Origin: a virus
Length of the DNA: 30,487 nucleotides
IMG/VR virus record: IMGVR_UViG_3300021962_011886
Span: 1-30,487 of that record
Reading direction: 5' to 3' (one strand)
The position numbers and the translations under genes were made by a program. Shown in pieces: positions 14,831-22,562 of the stretch. The notes under the pieces were generated by a model, which was given only the letters and a program-made list of their open reading frames with translations, had not been told where the DNA came from and did not search any database. The first letter of the stretch is position 1. Every line of letters begins with the position of its first letter.

Positions 14831-15615
14831 GCGAAAAAGAAATTAAAAAAATAGTATTAGTCACCGGTGGATTTGATCCTATACACAGTGGACATATTAC
14901 CTACATGGATTATGCTGCCAAACTTGGTGATGGATTGATTGTGGGTTTAAACAGTGATGCCTGGCTTTGTCGTAAAAAGGGTCGGGAGTTCATGCCCTGG
15001 GAAGAACGTGCAGAAATTATTCGACATCTGCGCGGTGTGGATGGCGTCATAGAATTTAACGATGATGATGGTACGGCATGTCATGCCATTGATCGAGTCC
15101 GTGAACTGTTTCCTGATCCCACAGTAGAAATTGTTTTTGCCAACGGCGGTGACAGAGTTGAAGGAAACATCAATGAACAAAATCATGTTGATCCCAATCT
15201 AAGTTTTAGATTTGGTGTGGGTGGCGAACATAAAAAGAACAGCAGCAGTTGGATTTTACAGGAATGGAAAGCTCCAAAGACAGAACGTCCCTGGGGCTAT
15301 TATCGAGTATTGCATACAGTTGGCGACCAGACCAAGGTCAAGGAATTGACTGTGGAGCCTGGCCATCGACTCAGCATGCAGAAACATCAACAACGAGCCG
15401 AACATTGGTTTGTGGCCGACGGTACTGCCACTGTATTAACCATTGATGAAAAATCTACTGACGTGGACCTTGTGGGCATATATAATAAGCATGAATATGT
15501 GCACATACCTCGCACACAATGGCATCAGCTGTGCAACGACACTGACCAACCTTTGAAGATGATTGAAATTCAATACGGCGATAGCTGCATTGAAGAGGAC
15601 ATTGAACGCCGATGA
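14827..15615 (+). CDS. Cytidylyltransferase-like / cupin (type II PMI-like) fusion
   Basis: A 262-residue protein with two domains. Residues 8-115 are a nucleotidyltransferase of the RfaE/TagD type: GGFDPIHSGH (H20 and H23 of the HxGH motif), VGLNSDAW, EERAEIIRHLRGVDGVI. Residues 152-260 are a cupin like the C-terminal isomerase domain of type II mannose-6-phosphate isomerases: RPWGYYRVL, KELTVEPGHRLSMQKHQQRAEHWFV, HIPRTQWHQL, IEIQYGDSCIEEDIER. The combination suggests activation and isomerisation of a sugar phosphate for a nucleotide sugar. The ATG at 14827 overlaps the preceding stop as ATGA; a TTG upstream is less likely. Fusion genes like this occur in other marine T4-like phages as I recall. 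Confidence 0.85.
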   Translation: MSEKEIKKIVLVTGGFDPIHSGHITYMDYAAKLGDGLIVGLNSDAWLCRKKGREFMPWEERAEIIRHLRGVDGVIEFNDDDGTACHAIDRVRELFPDPTVEIVFANGGDRVEGNINEQNHVDPNLSFRFGVGGEHKKNSSSWILQEWKAPKTERPWGYYRVLHTVGDQTKVKELTVEPGHRLSMQKHQQRAEHWFVADGTATVLTIDEKSTDVDLVGIYNKHEYVHIPRTQWHQLCNDTDQPLKMIEIQYGDSCIEEDIERR

Positions 15616-16697
15616 GAACACTTTATATTGTTGATATTGAGCCATTGGATAATCGTTACACCAAACAATGGCAAACCTATTTTCCGCACATCGCTGAAGG
15701 ACATCTTGGTGATGTTTTTAACGTGCAGAACATCAGCGGTGAAGCCGAGGGATATGATGCTCCACAGACCGGCGCATTTTTTAATTTTGCCGGGACCTGT
15801 GAATACAAGGCCAGCCAGGCTACTAAAATAGCAAAGATGTTTGGCGACGGTACAGTGAAAAAAGGCGATTATTTTCTGTTCACTGATGCCTGGAATCAGA
15901 CCGTACACTTTGTAAAATACATGAGCGAGCTCACTGGCATCAAAGTCTACATGGGTGGTATTTGGCATGCAGGCTGGTATGATCCCACAGACATTCTTGG
16001 TGCCACCATTGAGAATAAGAACTGGGCTCGATCCATGGAAGTTAGCATGTACTATGCGTTGGATCAAAACTTTTTTGGCACACAGCATAATTTAAATCTT
16101 TTTCTTAAAACTCTGGATTTAAGAAATGTAGAATCCAAAGAACAAAGATGCTTCAGTCCCGGAGTATATCCTTTGGAATGGATTAAAAATCTTCGCAACA
16201 CGCAACCAAAAAAAGACATTGTTGTTTTTCCACATCGGTTAAATTACGACAAGGCTCCCTGGATCTTCGATGAACTTCGAGACGAAGTACAACGCACACA
16301 TCCCGAAATTCAATTTGTTAAAACTCAAGAACAGAATTTCAGCAAAGACCAATACTATGAATTTCTAAAATCCTGCAAGGTAATATTCTCTGCCAACAAG
16401 CATGAAAATCTCGGCATCGGAACTTTTGAGGCCATGAGTGCAGGATGTCTGCCCATTGTACCCAATAAACTTTCTTATAAAGAAATCTACGATGCACCGT
16501 TCAAGTATGAAGTGGATGAAGACTTCTACAGCAATTTTGCCATAGCCAAGCCTGCGCTGGCCAATCGCATCATTGACTTTGTTGAAAACTATGACAACTA
16601 TCGTATTCATCTCGAAACTCAGTTGGATCGAATTCAATCTACCTTCTTCAGCGGCGACAAAATGTTCAAAGACATTCACAGCTTTATTGACAAATAA
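15612..16697 (+). CDS. GT-B fold glycosyltransferase (GT4-like)
   Basis: A 361-residue protein, ATGA-coupled to the sugar-activation gene. The C-terminal half carries the sugar-nucleotide motif NKHENLGIGTFEAMSAGCLPIVPNKLSYKEI (residues about 262-292), an E-x7-E type signature of GT4-like enzymes, preceded by VVFPHRLNYDKAPWIFDEL and FLKSCKVIFSA. The N-terminal half (YFLFTDAWNQTVHFVKYMSE and GGIWHAGWYDP) resembles phage glycosyltransferases. Acceptor unknown: host surface sugar, virion protein, or modified DNA base. Next gene makes a GDP-sugar, so GDP-4-keto-6-deoxymannose or a derivative may be the donor. Confidence 0.85.
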   Translation: MRTLYIVDIEPLDNRYTKQWQTYFPHIAEGHLGDVFNVQNISGEAEGYDAPQTGAFFNFAGTCEYKASQATKIAKMFGDGTVKKGDYFLFTDAWNQTVHFVKYMSELTGIKVYMGGIWHAGWYDPTDILGATIENKNWARSMEVSMYYALDQNFFGTQHNLNLFLKTLDLRNVESKEQRCFSPGVYPLEWIKNLRNTQPKKDIVVFPHRLNYDKAPWIFDELRDEVQRTHPEIQFVKTQEQNFSKDQYYEFLKSCKVIFSANKHENLGIGTFEAMSAGCLPIVPNKLSYKEIYDAPFKYEVDEDFYSNFAIAKPALANRIIDFVENYDNYRIHLETQLDRIQSTFFSGDKMFKDIHSFIDK

Positions 16698-16715
16698 ACG
16701 CTGATATTCTATAAT
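16687..16715 (+). promoter_or_regulatory. Consensus sigma70-type promoter for gmd
   Basis: TTGACA (16687-16692), a 17-base spacer and TATAAT (16710-16715), a perfect match, overlap the end of the glycosyltransferase gene. The gmd ATG is 26 bases downstream. Confidence 0.92.
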
Positions 16716-16740
16716 AAGTTTTTAATCATGGAGGAATGAC

Positions 16741-17769
16741 ATGCGTCGAGCAATTGTCACAGGTGTTACTGGCCAAGATGGTGCCTATCTTGCTAAACTT
16801 CTATTAGACAAGGGGTATCAGGTATTTGGTGCATACCGACACACCAGCGCGCCAAACTTTTGGCGCATCAAAGATCTTGGCATCGAAAATCATGAACGAC
16901 TGCAACTTGTAGGTTACGATTTGACCGACTTTAGCAGCATACTGCGCCTTATTCAAAATGCCGTACCCGATGAAATATACAATCTGGCAGCGCAGAGTTT
17001 TGTTGGCCTGAGTTTTGAACAGCCATTGACTACTGCGGAAATCAATGGCATGGGTCCACTGCATCTTCTTGAAGCAATCCGCATGGTGAATCCGAAAATT
17101 AAATATTATCAGGCATCCACTTCAGAGATGTTTGGCAAAGTTCAAACCATACCACAGAGCGAAAATACTCCGTTCTATCCTCGCTCACCCTATGGTGTGG
17201 CCAAGTTAATGGCACACTGGATGACCATCAATTATCGTGAAAGTTACGATATTTTTGCATGTGCCGGCATATTGTTCAATCATGAATCACCACTGCGTGG
17301 CAAGGAGTTTGTGACTCGTAAAATCAGCGATGCCGTGGCGCGCATCAAACATGGCCTGCAGGATCACATTGAACTTGGCAACATGAATGCTAAACGTGAC
17401 TGGGGGCATGCCAAAGATTATGTCGAAGGTATGTGGATGATGATGCAGCAAGACGAAGCCGATACCTTTGTGCTCAGTACGGGTCGCGCAGAAACTGTGA
17501 GAGACTTTGTTAAAATGGCCTTTGCTGCTGCCGACATCGACATTGCCTTTGATGGCCAGGGTGAAAATGAAGTGGCCTATGAAGTTGGCCGCGGGCGTGT
17601 TTTGGTGCGAGTCAATCCACAGTTTTACCGCCCAGCCGAAGTAGAACTGCTGATCGGTGATCCCAGCTATGCCAAGGCTAAACTTGGTTGGGAAAGCAAA
17701 ACTGATTTAGAAGAACTTTGCCGATCAATGGTGCATGCCGACATCATGCGAATCCGGAAAGAAGTCTAA
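16741..17769 (+). CDS. gmd: GDP-mannose 4,6-dehydratase
   Basis: The 342-residue extended short-chain dehydrogenase has the Rossmann motif TGVTGQDG (7-14), the active-site STSEMFG (126-132) and the catalytic Y151-x3-K155 (SPYGVAK), plus the Gmd-specific [15 protein letters not shown] and [22 protein letters not shown]. Gmd converts GDP-mannose to GDP-4-keto-6-deoxymannose, precursor of fucose, rhamnose, perosamine and colitose. It is shorter than the bacterial enzyme (about 373), as in phage homologues. A GGAGGA site precedes the ATG, behind its own consensus promoter. No fucose synthase or aminotransferase is seen in this window. Confidence 0.97.
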   Translation: MRRAIVTGVTGQDGAYLAKLLLDKGYQVFGAYRHTSAPNFWRIKDLGIENHERLQLVGYDLTDFSSILRLIQNAVPDEIYNLAAQSFVGLSFEQPLTTAEINGMGPLHLLEAIRMVNPKIKYYQASTSEMFGKVQTIPQSENTPFYPRSPYGVAKLMAHWMTINYRESYDIFACAGILFNHESPLRGKEFVTRKISDAVARIKHGLQDHIELGNMNAKRDWGHAKDYVEGMWMMMQQDEADTFVLSTGRAETVRDFVKMAFAAADIDIAFDGQGENEVAYEVGRGRVLVRVNPQFYRPAEVELLIGDPSYAKAKLGWESKTDLEELCRSMVHADIMRIRKEV

Positions 17770-17771
17770 CA

Positions 17772-18263
17772 ATGAAGATAGGATTTACCTGTTCAACTTT
17801 TGATTTGTTTCATGCCGGGCATGTCACCATGCTCAAGGAAGCCAAACGGCAATGCGACTATTTGATTGTGGGTCTGCAGACCGATCCCACCATAGATCGA
17901 CCCATAGAAAAGAATAAACCCATACAAAGTGTGTTTGAAAGATTTGTGCAACTCGATGCCTGCAAGTATGTGGATGAGATTGTGGTGTATGCCACAGAAA
18001 AAGAGTTGATTGATATCTTTTTGACCTATTCCATCAATGTGCGCATTCTGGGTGTTGAATATGAAAACAAAGAGTTCACTGGCAAGACTGAATGTTTAAA
18101 CAAAGGCATTGACTTTTATTTCAATGATCGACAACATAGTTTTTCCACCACCGAACTTCGGCAACGAGTCTACAACATAGAAAAAACTCGTGGGGAACAA
18201 ATCAAACAAGCCGGCATGGCTATTGACTCTGCACCACAGACAATATACAATAATATAAAGTAG
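17772..18263 (+). CDS. TagD-like cytidylyltransferase
   Basis: A 163-residue protein beginning MKIGFTCSTFDLFHAGH with the HxGH catalytic motif (His14, His17), then CDYLIVGLQTD, DEIVVYATEKEL, ILGVEYENKEFTG and FSTTELRQRV, as in glycerol-3-phosphate cytidylyltransferases and related nucleotidyltransferases. It transfers CMP to a phosphorylated polyol or sugar. The ATG at 17772 is two bases after the gmd stop, so it is co-transcribed; an upstream in-frame ATG inside gmd is rejected. This is the second nucleotidyltransferase of the cluster. Substrate unknown. Confidence 0.85.
   Translation: MKIGFTCSTFDLFHAGHVTMLKEAKRQCDYLIVGLQTDPTIDRPIEKNKPIQSVFERFVQLDACKYVDEIVVYATEKELIDIFLTYSINVRILGVEYENKEFTGKTECLNKGIDFYFNDRQHSFSTTELRQRVYNIEKTRGEQIKQAGMAIDSAPQTIYNNIK
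18223..18251 (+). promoter_or_regulatory. Sigma70-type promoter for queD
   Basis: TTGACT (18223-18228), a 17-base spacer and TACAAT (18246-18251) lie inside the end of the TagD-like gene, 24 bases before the queD ATG. Confidence 0.82.
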
Positions 18264-18275
18264 CAAGGAGAACAA

Positions 18276-18815
18276 ATGTATCTGAGCACAAAAACCTATG
18301 GCAATGATCGTGGCCTGAGCTGCTGTTTTCGTCAGTGGCGCAGCACCCACAGTCATTGCAGTCTGTTGCATGGTTATAGCATTGGCATCAAACTAATCTT
18401 TGAAAGTGCAACTCTGGATGATCGTAATTGGGTCATGGACTTTGGCGGCCTCAAGGCATTCAAGGAGTGGAGTGAATGGATGTTTGATCATACTCTGATC
18501 ATGGCCAAGGATGATCCGCATCTAGACAAGTTCCTCAAACTGGCCGAGCTAGGACTGAATGACAAAGGTGGTGTATTGGATCTGCGTCTGGTGGAGGCAG
18601 TAGGTTGTGAAAAATTTGCTGAGATGTGCTATGAAAAAATGAATCAAATCCTGCAAACATTTAAACGGGGTGAAAACTGGACTTGTCCGGATACCGGACG
18701 CGAATACAAAGCACGCTATCCAGTGGGCGTGAATGTCGGACTACGCAGCGTAGAAGTATTTGAACACAATGCCAACAGTGCTACCTATGAGGGAGAGAGA
18801 ATCTATGATCGATGA
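18276..18815 (+). CDS. queD: 6-carboxytetrahydropterin synthase (QueD)
   Basis: The 179-residue T-fold protein has the QueD zinc/active-site pattern SHCSLLHGYSI (catalytic Cys28; His32), the WVMDFGGLK segment (52-60), DHTLIMA (71-77) and the C-terminal VEVFEHNANSA (159-169) with the glutamate of the T-fold pterin site. QueD forms 6-carboxytetrahydropterin from dihydroneopterin triphosphate, linking FolE to QueE. The phage-type insertion with CPDTGREYKARYP (about 137-149) is longer than in small bacterial QueD. It has an AAGGAG site and its own promoter. It lies about 6 kb downstream of folE with sugar genes in between. Confidence 0.92.
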   Translation: MYLSTKTYGNDRGLSCCFRQWRSTHSHCSLLHGYSIGIKLIFESATLDDRNWVMDFGGLKAFKEWSEWMFDHTLIMAKDDPHLDKFLKLAELGLNDKGGVLDLRLVEAVGCEKFAEMCYEKMNQILQTFKRGENWTCPDTGREYKARYPVGVNVGLRSVEVFEHNANSATYEGERIYDR

Positions 18816-18987
18816 AAAACACAGTCCATTGGAAACACTTGAACAACTACAGCAACGACACACTGAGTTGGAATACAACATTGCCTGGGGGTACAGCAAC
18901 TATCTTAATGATGCCGACATGGGCAAAATGAAAAAGGAAAAATTAGTTCTCAAAGAAAAAATTGAAAAACTCAAAAACAATTTATGA
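18805..18987 (+). CDS. Small coiled-coil protein (YdcH/DUF465-like)
   Basis: A 60-residue protein starting at ATG 18805, overlapping queD by 11 bases, with GGGAGAGAG upstream. It is a charged helical hairpin: LEQLQQRHTELEYNIAWGYSNY then MGKMKKEKLVLKEKIEKL. This matches the short YdcH-like (DUF465) proteins common in T4-related cyanophages. It ends with ATGA overlap to gene 47. No function is known to me. Confidence 0.72.
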   Translation: MIDEKHSPLETLEQLQQRHTELEYNIAWGYSNYLNDADMGKMKKEKLVLKEKIEKLKNNL

Positions 18988-20039
18988 AAATAGCATTAAT
19001 TACCGATACGCACTTTGGTGCTAGATCGGATAGTCTGCCCTTTGATAACTTCTTCAGGAAATTTTACCATGATGTCTTTTTTCCGACTCTTACACAACAA
19101 CATATTACTACTGTCATTCACCTTGGCGATTGTTTTGACCGTCGTAAGTATATTAACTTCAATATTTTAAAAAACTGCAGAAACTATTTCTTTGATCGTC
19201 TAGAAGAAAATGGCATAGTTGTGCATATGCTCACCGGCAATCACGACACCTACTTCAAGAACACCAACGAAGTAAACAGTCCGGATTTGCTGCTCAGTGA
19301 TTATTCCAACATCATTACCTATGACAGCCCCAATACACTGGAGTTGGATAACTTCAACATTCTGATGTTGCCCTGGATCTGTGCCGACAACTATGCTGAG
19401 TGCATGGAGGCAGTCAAGAGCAGCACCGCTCCGGTGCTCATGGGTCATTTGGAGTTGGCTGGATTTGTCATGCACCGAGGACAACAAAGTGAAGATGGCA
19501 TGGATCCGAAAATCTTTGACAAATTTGATTTAGTGTGTTCTGGACATTTTCATCATCGCAGTCGCAAAGGCAACATCCAGTATCTCGGCAATCCCTATGA
19601 GATGACCTGGAATGACTTCGATGATCCACGTGGCTTTCATATCTTAGACACCAGTACTCAGGAATTGACTTTCGTTGCCAATCCCTATACGATGTTTGAA
19701 AAGTTTTTATATGACGACACCAAGTTCGATCCCGATGGTATTGATGTTGGTGACTTTGCAGAAAAGAATATTAAGCTGGTGGTGGTCAACAAAACTGACT
19801 TTGCAAAATTCGATGCATTCGTCGATAGACTTTATCGTGCAGGTCTGTTAGAATTAAAAATCATCGAAGACTTTTCTGAGTTTGAGGCCGATGCCTTGGA
19901 CGATGAAAATTTAGATCTAGAAGATACGCTGAGTCTGCTCAATACCTTTGTGGACAGCACCGAAACCGATGCCAGCAAGGATCGCATCAAATCCTTATTA
20001 AAAGAACTCTACGTAGAAGCCCAAAATCAGGATGATTAA
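18984..20039 (+). CDS. 47: Recombination endonuclease subunit gp47 (SbcD/Mre11-like)
   Basis: The 351-residue calcineurin-type phosphoesterase has the Mre11 metal motifs: D8-x-H10 in ALITDTHFG, HLGDCFDRR, GNHD, and the C-terminal-side GHFHHR (about residue 189-194). T4 gp47 (339 residues) forms a complex with gp46 that resects double-strand ends for recombination-dependent replication. The ATG overlaps the previous stop. It overlaps gene 46 by 8 bases, so the pair is translationally coupled. A C-terminal acidic region (EDFSEFEADALDDENLD) is seen, as in T4-like relatives. Confidence 0.95.
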   Translation: MKIALITDTHFGARSDSLPFDNFFRKFYHDVFFPTLTQQHITTVIHLGDCFDRRKYINFNILKNCRNYFFDRLEENGIVVHMLTGNHDTYFKNTNEVNSPDLLLSDYSNIITYDSPNTLELDNFNILMLPWICADNYAECMEAVKSSTAPVLMGHLELAGFVMHRGQQSEDGMDPKIFDKFDLVCSGHFHHRSRKGNIQYLGNPYEMTWNDFDDPRGFHILDTSTQELTFVANPYTMFEKFLYDDTKFDPDGIDVGDFAEKNIKLVVVNKTDFAKFDAFVDRLYRAGLLELKIIEDFSEFEADALDDENLDLEDTLSLLNTFVDSTETDASKDRIKSLLKELYVEAQNQDD

Positions 20040-21750
20040 TTTTAAAAAGATAGGCTGGAGTAATTTTTTAAGCACTGGCAATGCCGGAACAGAAATTCAG
20101 CTGGATCGCAGCACCACAACCTTAATTGTGGGTGAGAATGGTGCCGGCAAAAGCACCATCTTGGATGCCATCTGCTTTGCCCTGTTCAACAAGGCATTCC
20201 GCAACATCAGTAAACCACAGCTTGTGAACAGCATCAATGGTAAACAGGCTCGCGTGGAGGTTGAGTTTGACATCGGAAGACGAAACTATCGCATAGTGCG
20301 AGGCATCAAGCCCGCGATCTTTCTGATCTATGTGGATGGCAATTTAATTAATCAAGAAGCCGACAGTCGAGACTTTCAGCGCTATCTCGAAGAACATATT
20401 CTGAAATTAAACTACAAGAGTTTTACTCAGATTGTAATTTTAGGCAGTGCGAGCTTCACACCATTCATGCAGCTGCCGCCCAGTCATCGTCGAGAAATCA
20501 TCGAAGATCTGCTGGACATTCGCATTTTCAGCACCATGAATACCCTGCTCAAAGAACGCGCCAACGCACTCAAGGACAGCATTCGCAGCATCGAAGCCGA
20601 CATTGAGGTGCAGAAAGAAAAGGTGCGTCTGCAGGACGACTACATCAAGACGCTGGTGGGCGACGCAGAAAAACGCCGTGAAGAAATTGAACAGCAGATT
20701 GCCCTGGCCAACAACGAAATGCAAAGCAGCACTGCAGACACAGTGACGCTGGATCTGCACATAGCCAAACTACGCGCAGAAATTTCCGATGAAGACAGTC
20801 AGATATCCAAGGCGCGCAAATTAAGCGAACTGCAACGCAAACTCACTGAACGCATCAGCAAGGCACAAACTGAAATTGCCTTTTATCATGACAACGATAC
20901 CTGCCCAACCTGTCAGCAGGGTCTGCCGCATGATTTGAAAGAAAATGCCGTAGCCTCACAGAATGTCAAGATGGCAGAAATTGAAACTGCCTTGAACGAT
21001 CTTGCAGACAACATCGAAACTGTGCAACAACGTCTTGATGCAATTCATGAAATCAGTGATACCATAGCTCGCCACAATAAAGAAATTATTGCGCACAACA
21101 ACACCATCATTGCCAACCAAAAGTACATTCAAAAATTAGAAACCGAACTAAAAACACACAACAACGATCACAGCAACATTGACGAAGAAAAAAGCCGACT
21201 GCGTGCTCTGGCCCGCGAAGTAGTGAACACCAACAACGAGCGCACCGCACTCAACGAAGAACGTTACTATCAGGACATAGCCAGCAGCTTGCTCAAAGAC
21301 ACTGGTATTAAAACTCGCATTGTGCGTCAATATTTGCCCATCATCAACAAGCTAGTGAATAAATATTTAAACGCCATGGACTTTTTTGTGAGCTTTGAAC
21401 TTGACGAAGCCTTCAATGAAACCATCCGTAGTCGACATCGCGACGACTTTAGCTATGCCAGCTTCAGCGAAGGTGAAAAACAACGCATTGACCTAGCTTT
21501 GTTGTTTACCTGGCGCACCATCGCCAAGATGAAGAACTCGGCTGCCACCAATTTGTTGCTGCTTGACGAAGTATTTGACAGCAGTCTAGACAACAACGCC
21601 ACGGAATATTTAATGAATGTTCTTAATACTCTGGGTGAAGATACTCGAGTGTTTGTCATCAGTCACAAAGGCGATCAGCTGTTTGATAAGTTCCGTTCAG
21701 TAATTAAATTTGAAAAACACCAAAACTTTTCCAGGGTGGCCGCTCGATGA
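20032..21750 (+). CDS. 46: Recombination endonuclease subunit gp46 (SbcC/Rad50-like)
   Basis: The 572-residue SMC-like ATPase has Walker A GENGAGKST (34-42), a long coiled coil interrupted by the zinc hook CPTC (Cys291 and Cys294), the ABC signature FSEGEKQRIDLALLF, Walker B LLLLDEVFDSSLD and the H-loop VISHKGD. Its length is close to T4 gp46 (560). With gp47 it forms the Mre11-Rad50-type resection complex. It overlaps gene 47 by 8 bases and is followed by an ATGA overlap. No frame disruption is seen. Confidence 0.96.
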   Translation: MINFKKIGWSNFLSTGNAGTEIQLDRSTTTLIVGENGAGKSTILDAICFALFNKAFRNISKPQLVNSINGKQARVEVEFDIGRRNYRIVRGIKPAIFLIYVDGNLINQEADSRDFQRYLEEHILKLNYKSFTQIVILGSASFTPFMQLPPSHRREIIEDLLDIRIFSTMNTLLKERANALKDSIRSIEADIEVQKEKVRLQDDYIKTLVGDAEKRREEIEQQIALANNEMQSSTADTVTLDLHIAKLRAEISDEDSQISKARKLSELQRKLTERISKAQTEIAFYHDNDTCPTCQQGLPHDLKENAVASQNVKMAEIETALNDLADNIETVQQRLDAIHEISDTIARHNKEIIAHNNTIIANQKYIQKLETELKTHNNDHSNIDEEKSRLRALAREVVNTNNERTALNEERYYQDIASSLLKDTGIKTRIVRQYLPIINKLVNKYLNAMDFFVSFELDEAFNETIRSRHRDDFSYASFSEGEKQRIDLALLFTWRTIAKMKNSAATNLLLLDEVFDSSLDNNATEYLMNVLNTLGEDTRVFVISHKGDQLFDKFRSVIKFEKHQNFSRVAAR

Positions 21751-21977
21751 ACAACGATGATTTTGATTTTGGATTCACTGCCGTAGACTTTGACCCCAGC
21801 GAGGTTCAGGCTCAGGTTGATGAAACACGCAACAAACTGCAGCAGGTGGAAAATCTTATTTTGCCTTTGTTGAACAACCTCATGAAAAATCCCGACAAGG
21901 ATTACATACATTGGCCTAACCGCGCACCAGTTATTCAAAAACAAATCGACCGCATCATTGCCATCACTAGATCATGA
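21747..21977 (+). CDS. Small conserved protein downstream of gene 46
   Basis: A 76-residue protein with a negative N-terminus DDFDFGFTAVDFD and a conserved-looking segment ILPLLNNLMKNPDKDYIHWPNRAPVIQKQIDRI. This pattern (LLNNLxKNPxKDYIxWPNR) recurs in short proteins beside gene 46 in marine T4-like phages, as I recall; it has no known function. ATGA overlaps tie it to both gene 46 and the next gene, so it is part of that operon. Confidence 0.7.
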   Translation: MNNDDFDFGFTAVDFDPSEVQAQVDETRNKLQQVENLILPLLNNLMKNPDKDYIHWPNRAPVIQKQIDRIIAITRS

Positions 21978-22450
21978 CTAAAAAAAGATTCATAAACAAT
22001 CACGACATCAAAAACTACTGTGGTAGTCTTGTTCAACAGATGGCCTGTGCAAACTATCGCCCCGGAGTAATTGTGGCGCCGGTGCGTGGCGGCCTTGAAG
22101 TTGGCGTAATGCTAAGTCATTATTTCCAAGTACCCATGTTGGCTCTGCCTTTGAGCACTCGAGATTATCCCAACAGCGAAGCATACAAACGCGCCGAGGT
22201 CGTGGTGGCACAGAGTCTGGTTACAGCCAACGATGTGCTGGTGGTGGATGACATCAACGACACTGGGCGTACTCTGCAGATCATTGATGCCATGTACAAC
22301 AAGCGCGAGCTTGCACACTGGGTCAGATATGCTGTGCTCTTGGAAAAACCCAGCAGCAAGTTTAACGCTACCTTTGTGGCTGAAGAAATTCATGCCGACC
22401 ATGAACAAGAATGGATCGTATTCCCCCACGAAGATTGGTGGTGTCGTTAG
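21974..22450 (+). CDS. Type I phosphoribosyltransferase (hypoxanthine/guanine-like)
   Basis: A 158-residue protein with the PRPP-binding signature VLVVDDINDTGRTL (88-101) and APVRGGLEVGVMLSHYF (35-51), the layout of purine phosphoribosyltransferases. It would convert a free purine base and PRPP to the nucleotide. Substrate (guanine, hypoxanthine, xanthine) cannot be assigned by eye. In a phage that exchanges guanine out of DNA through a TGT-like enzyme, salvage of released guanine is a plausible role, which is inference. It ends its operon; an inverted repeat follows. Confidence 0.85.
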   Translation: MTKKRFINNHDIKNYCGSLVQQMACANYRPGVIVAPVRGGLEVGVMLSHYFQVPMLALPLSTRDYPNSEAYKRAEVVVAQSLVTANDVLVVDDINDTGRTLQIIDAMYNKRELAHWVRYAVLLEKPSSKFNATFVAEEIHADHEQEWIVFPHEDWWCR

Positions 22451-22463
22451 TAAACTCTGCAGA

Positions 22464-22503
22464 CCCCGTGTGAAACCCATTGATCTGCTTGGTTTCTGCG
22501 GGG
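22464..22503 (+). other. Two-part inverted repeat between transcription units
   Basis: CCCCG (22464-22468) pairs with CGGGG (22499-22503), and GAAACC (22472-22477) with GGTTTC (22491-22496), giving an 11-bp stem with a small internal loop and a 13-base terminal loop. There is no following T run; the next promoter starts two bases after. It may terminate or attenuate the 46-47 operon or cap the next region. Confidence 0.65.
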
Positions 22504-22504
22504 C

Positions 22505-22532
22505 TTGACATTTTGGATCGTTCCTATACAAT
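22505..22532 (+). promoter_or_regulatory. Sigma70-type promoter for the AAA+ ATPase gene
   Basis: TTGACA (22505-22510), a 16-base spacer and TACAAT (22527-22532) are 31 bases before the ATG at 22563, directly after the inverted repeat. Confidence 0.85.
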
Positions 22533-22562
22533 GGTAGTTATATTGATAGATGAGGAGCCAAG

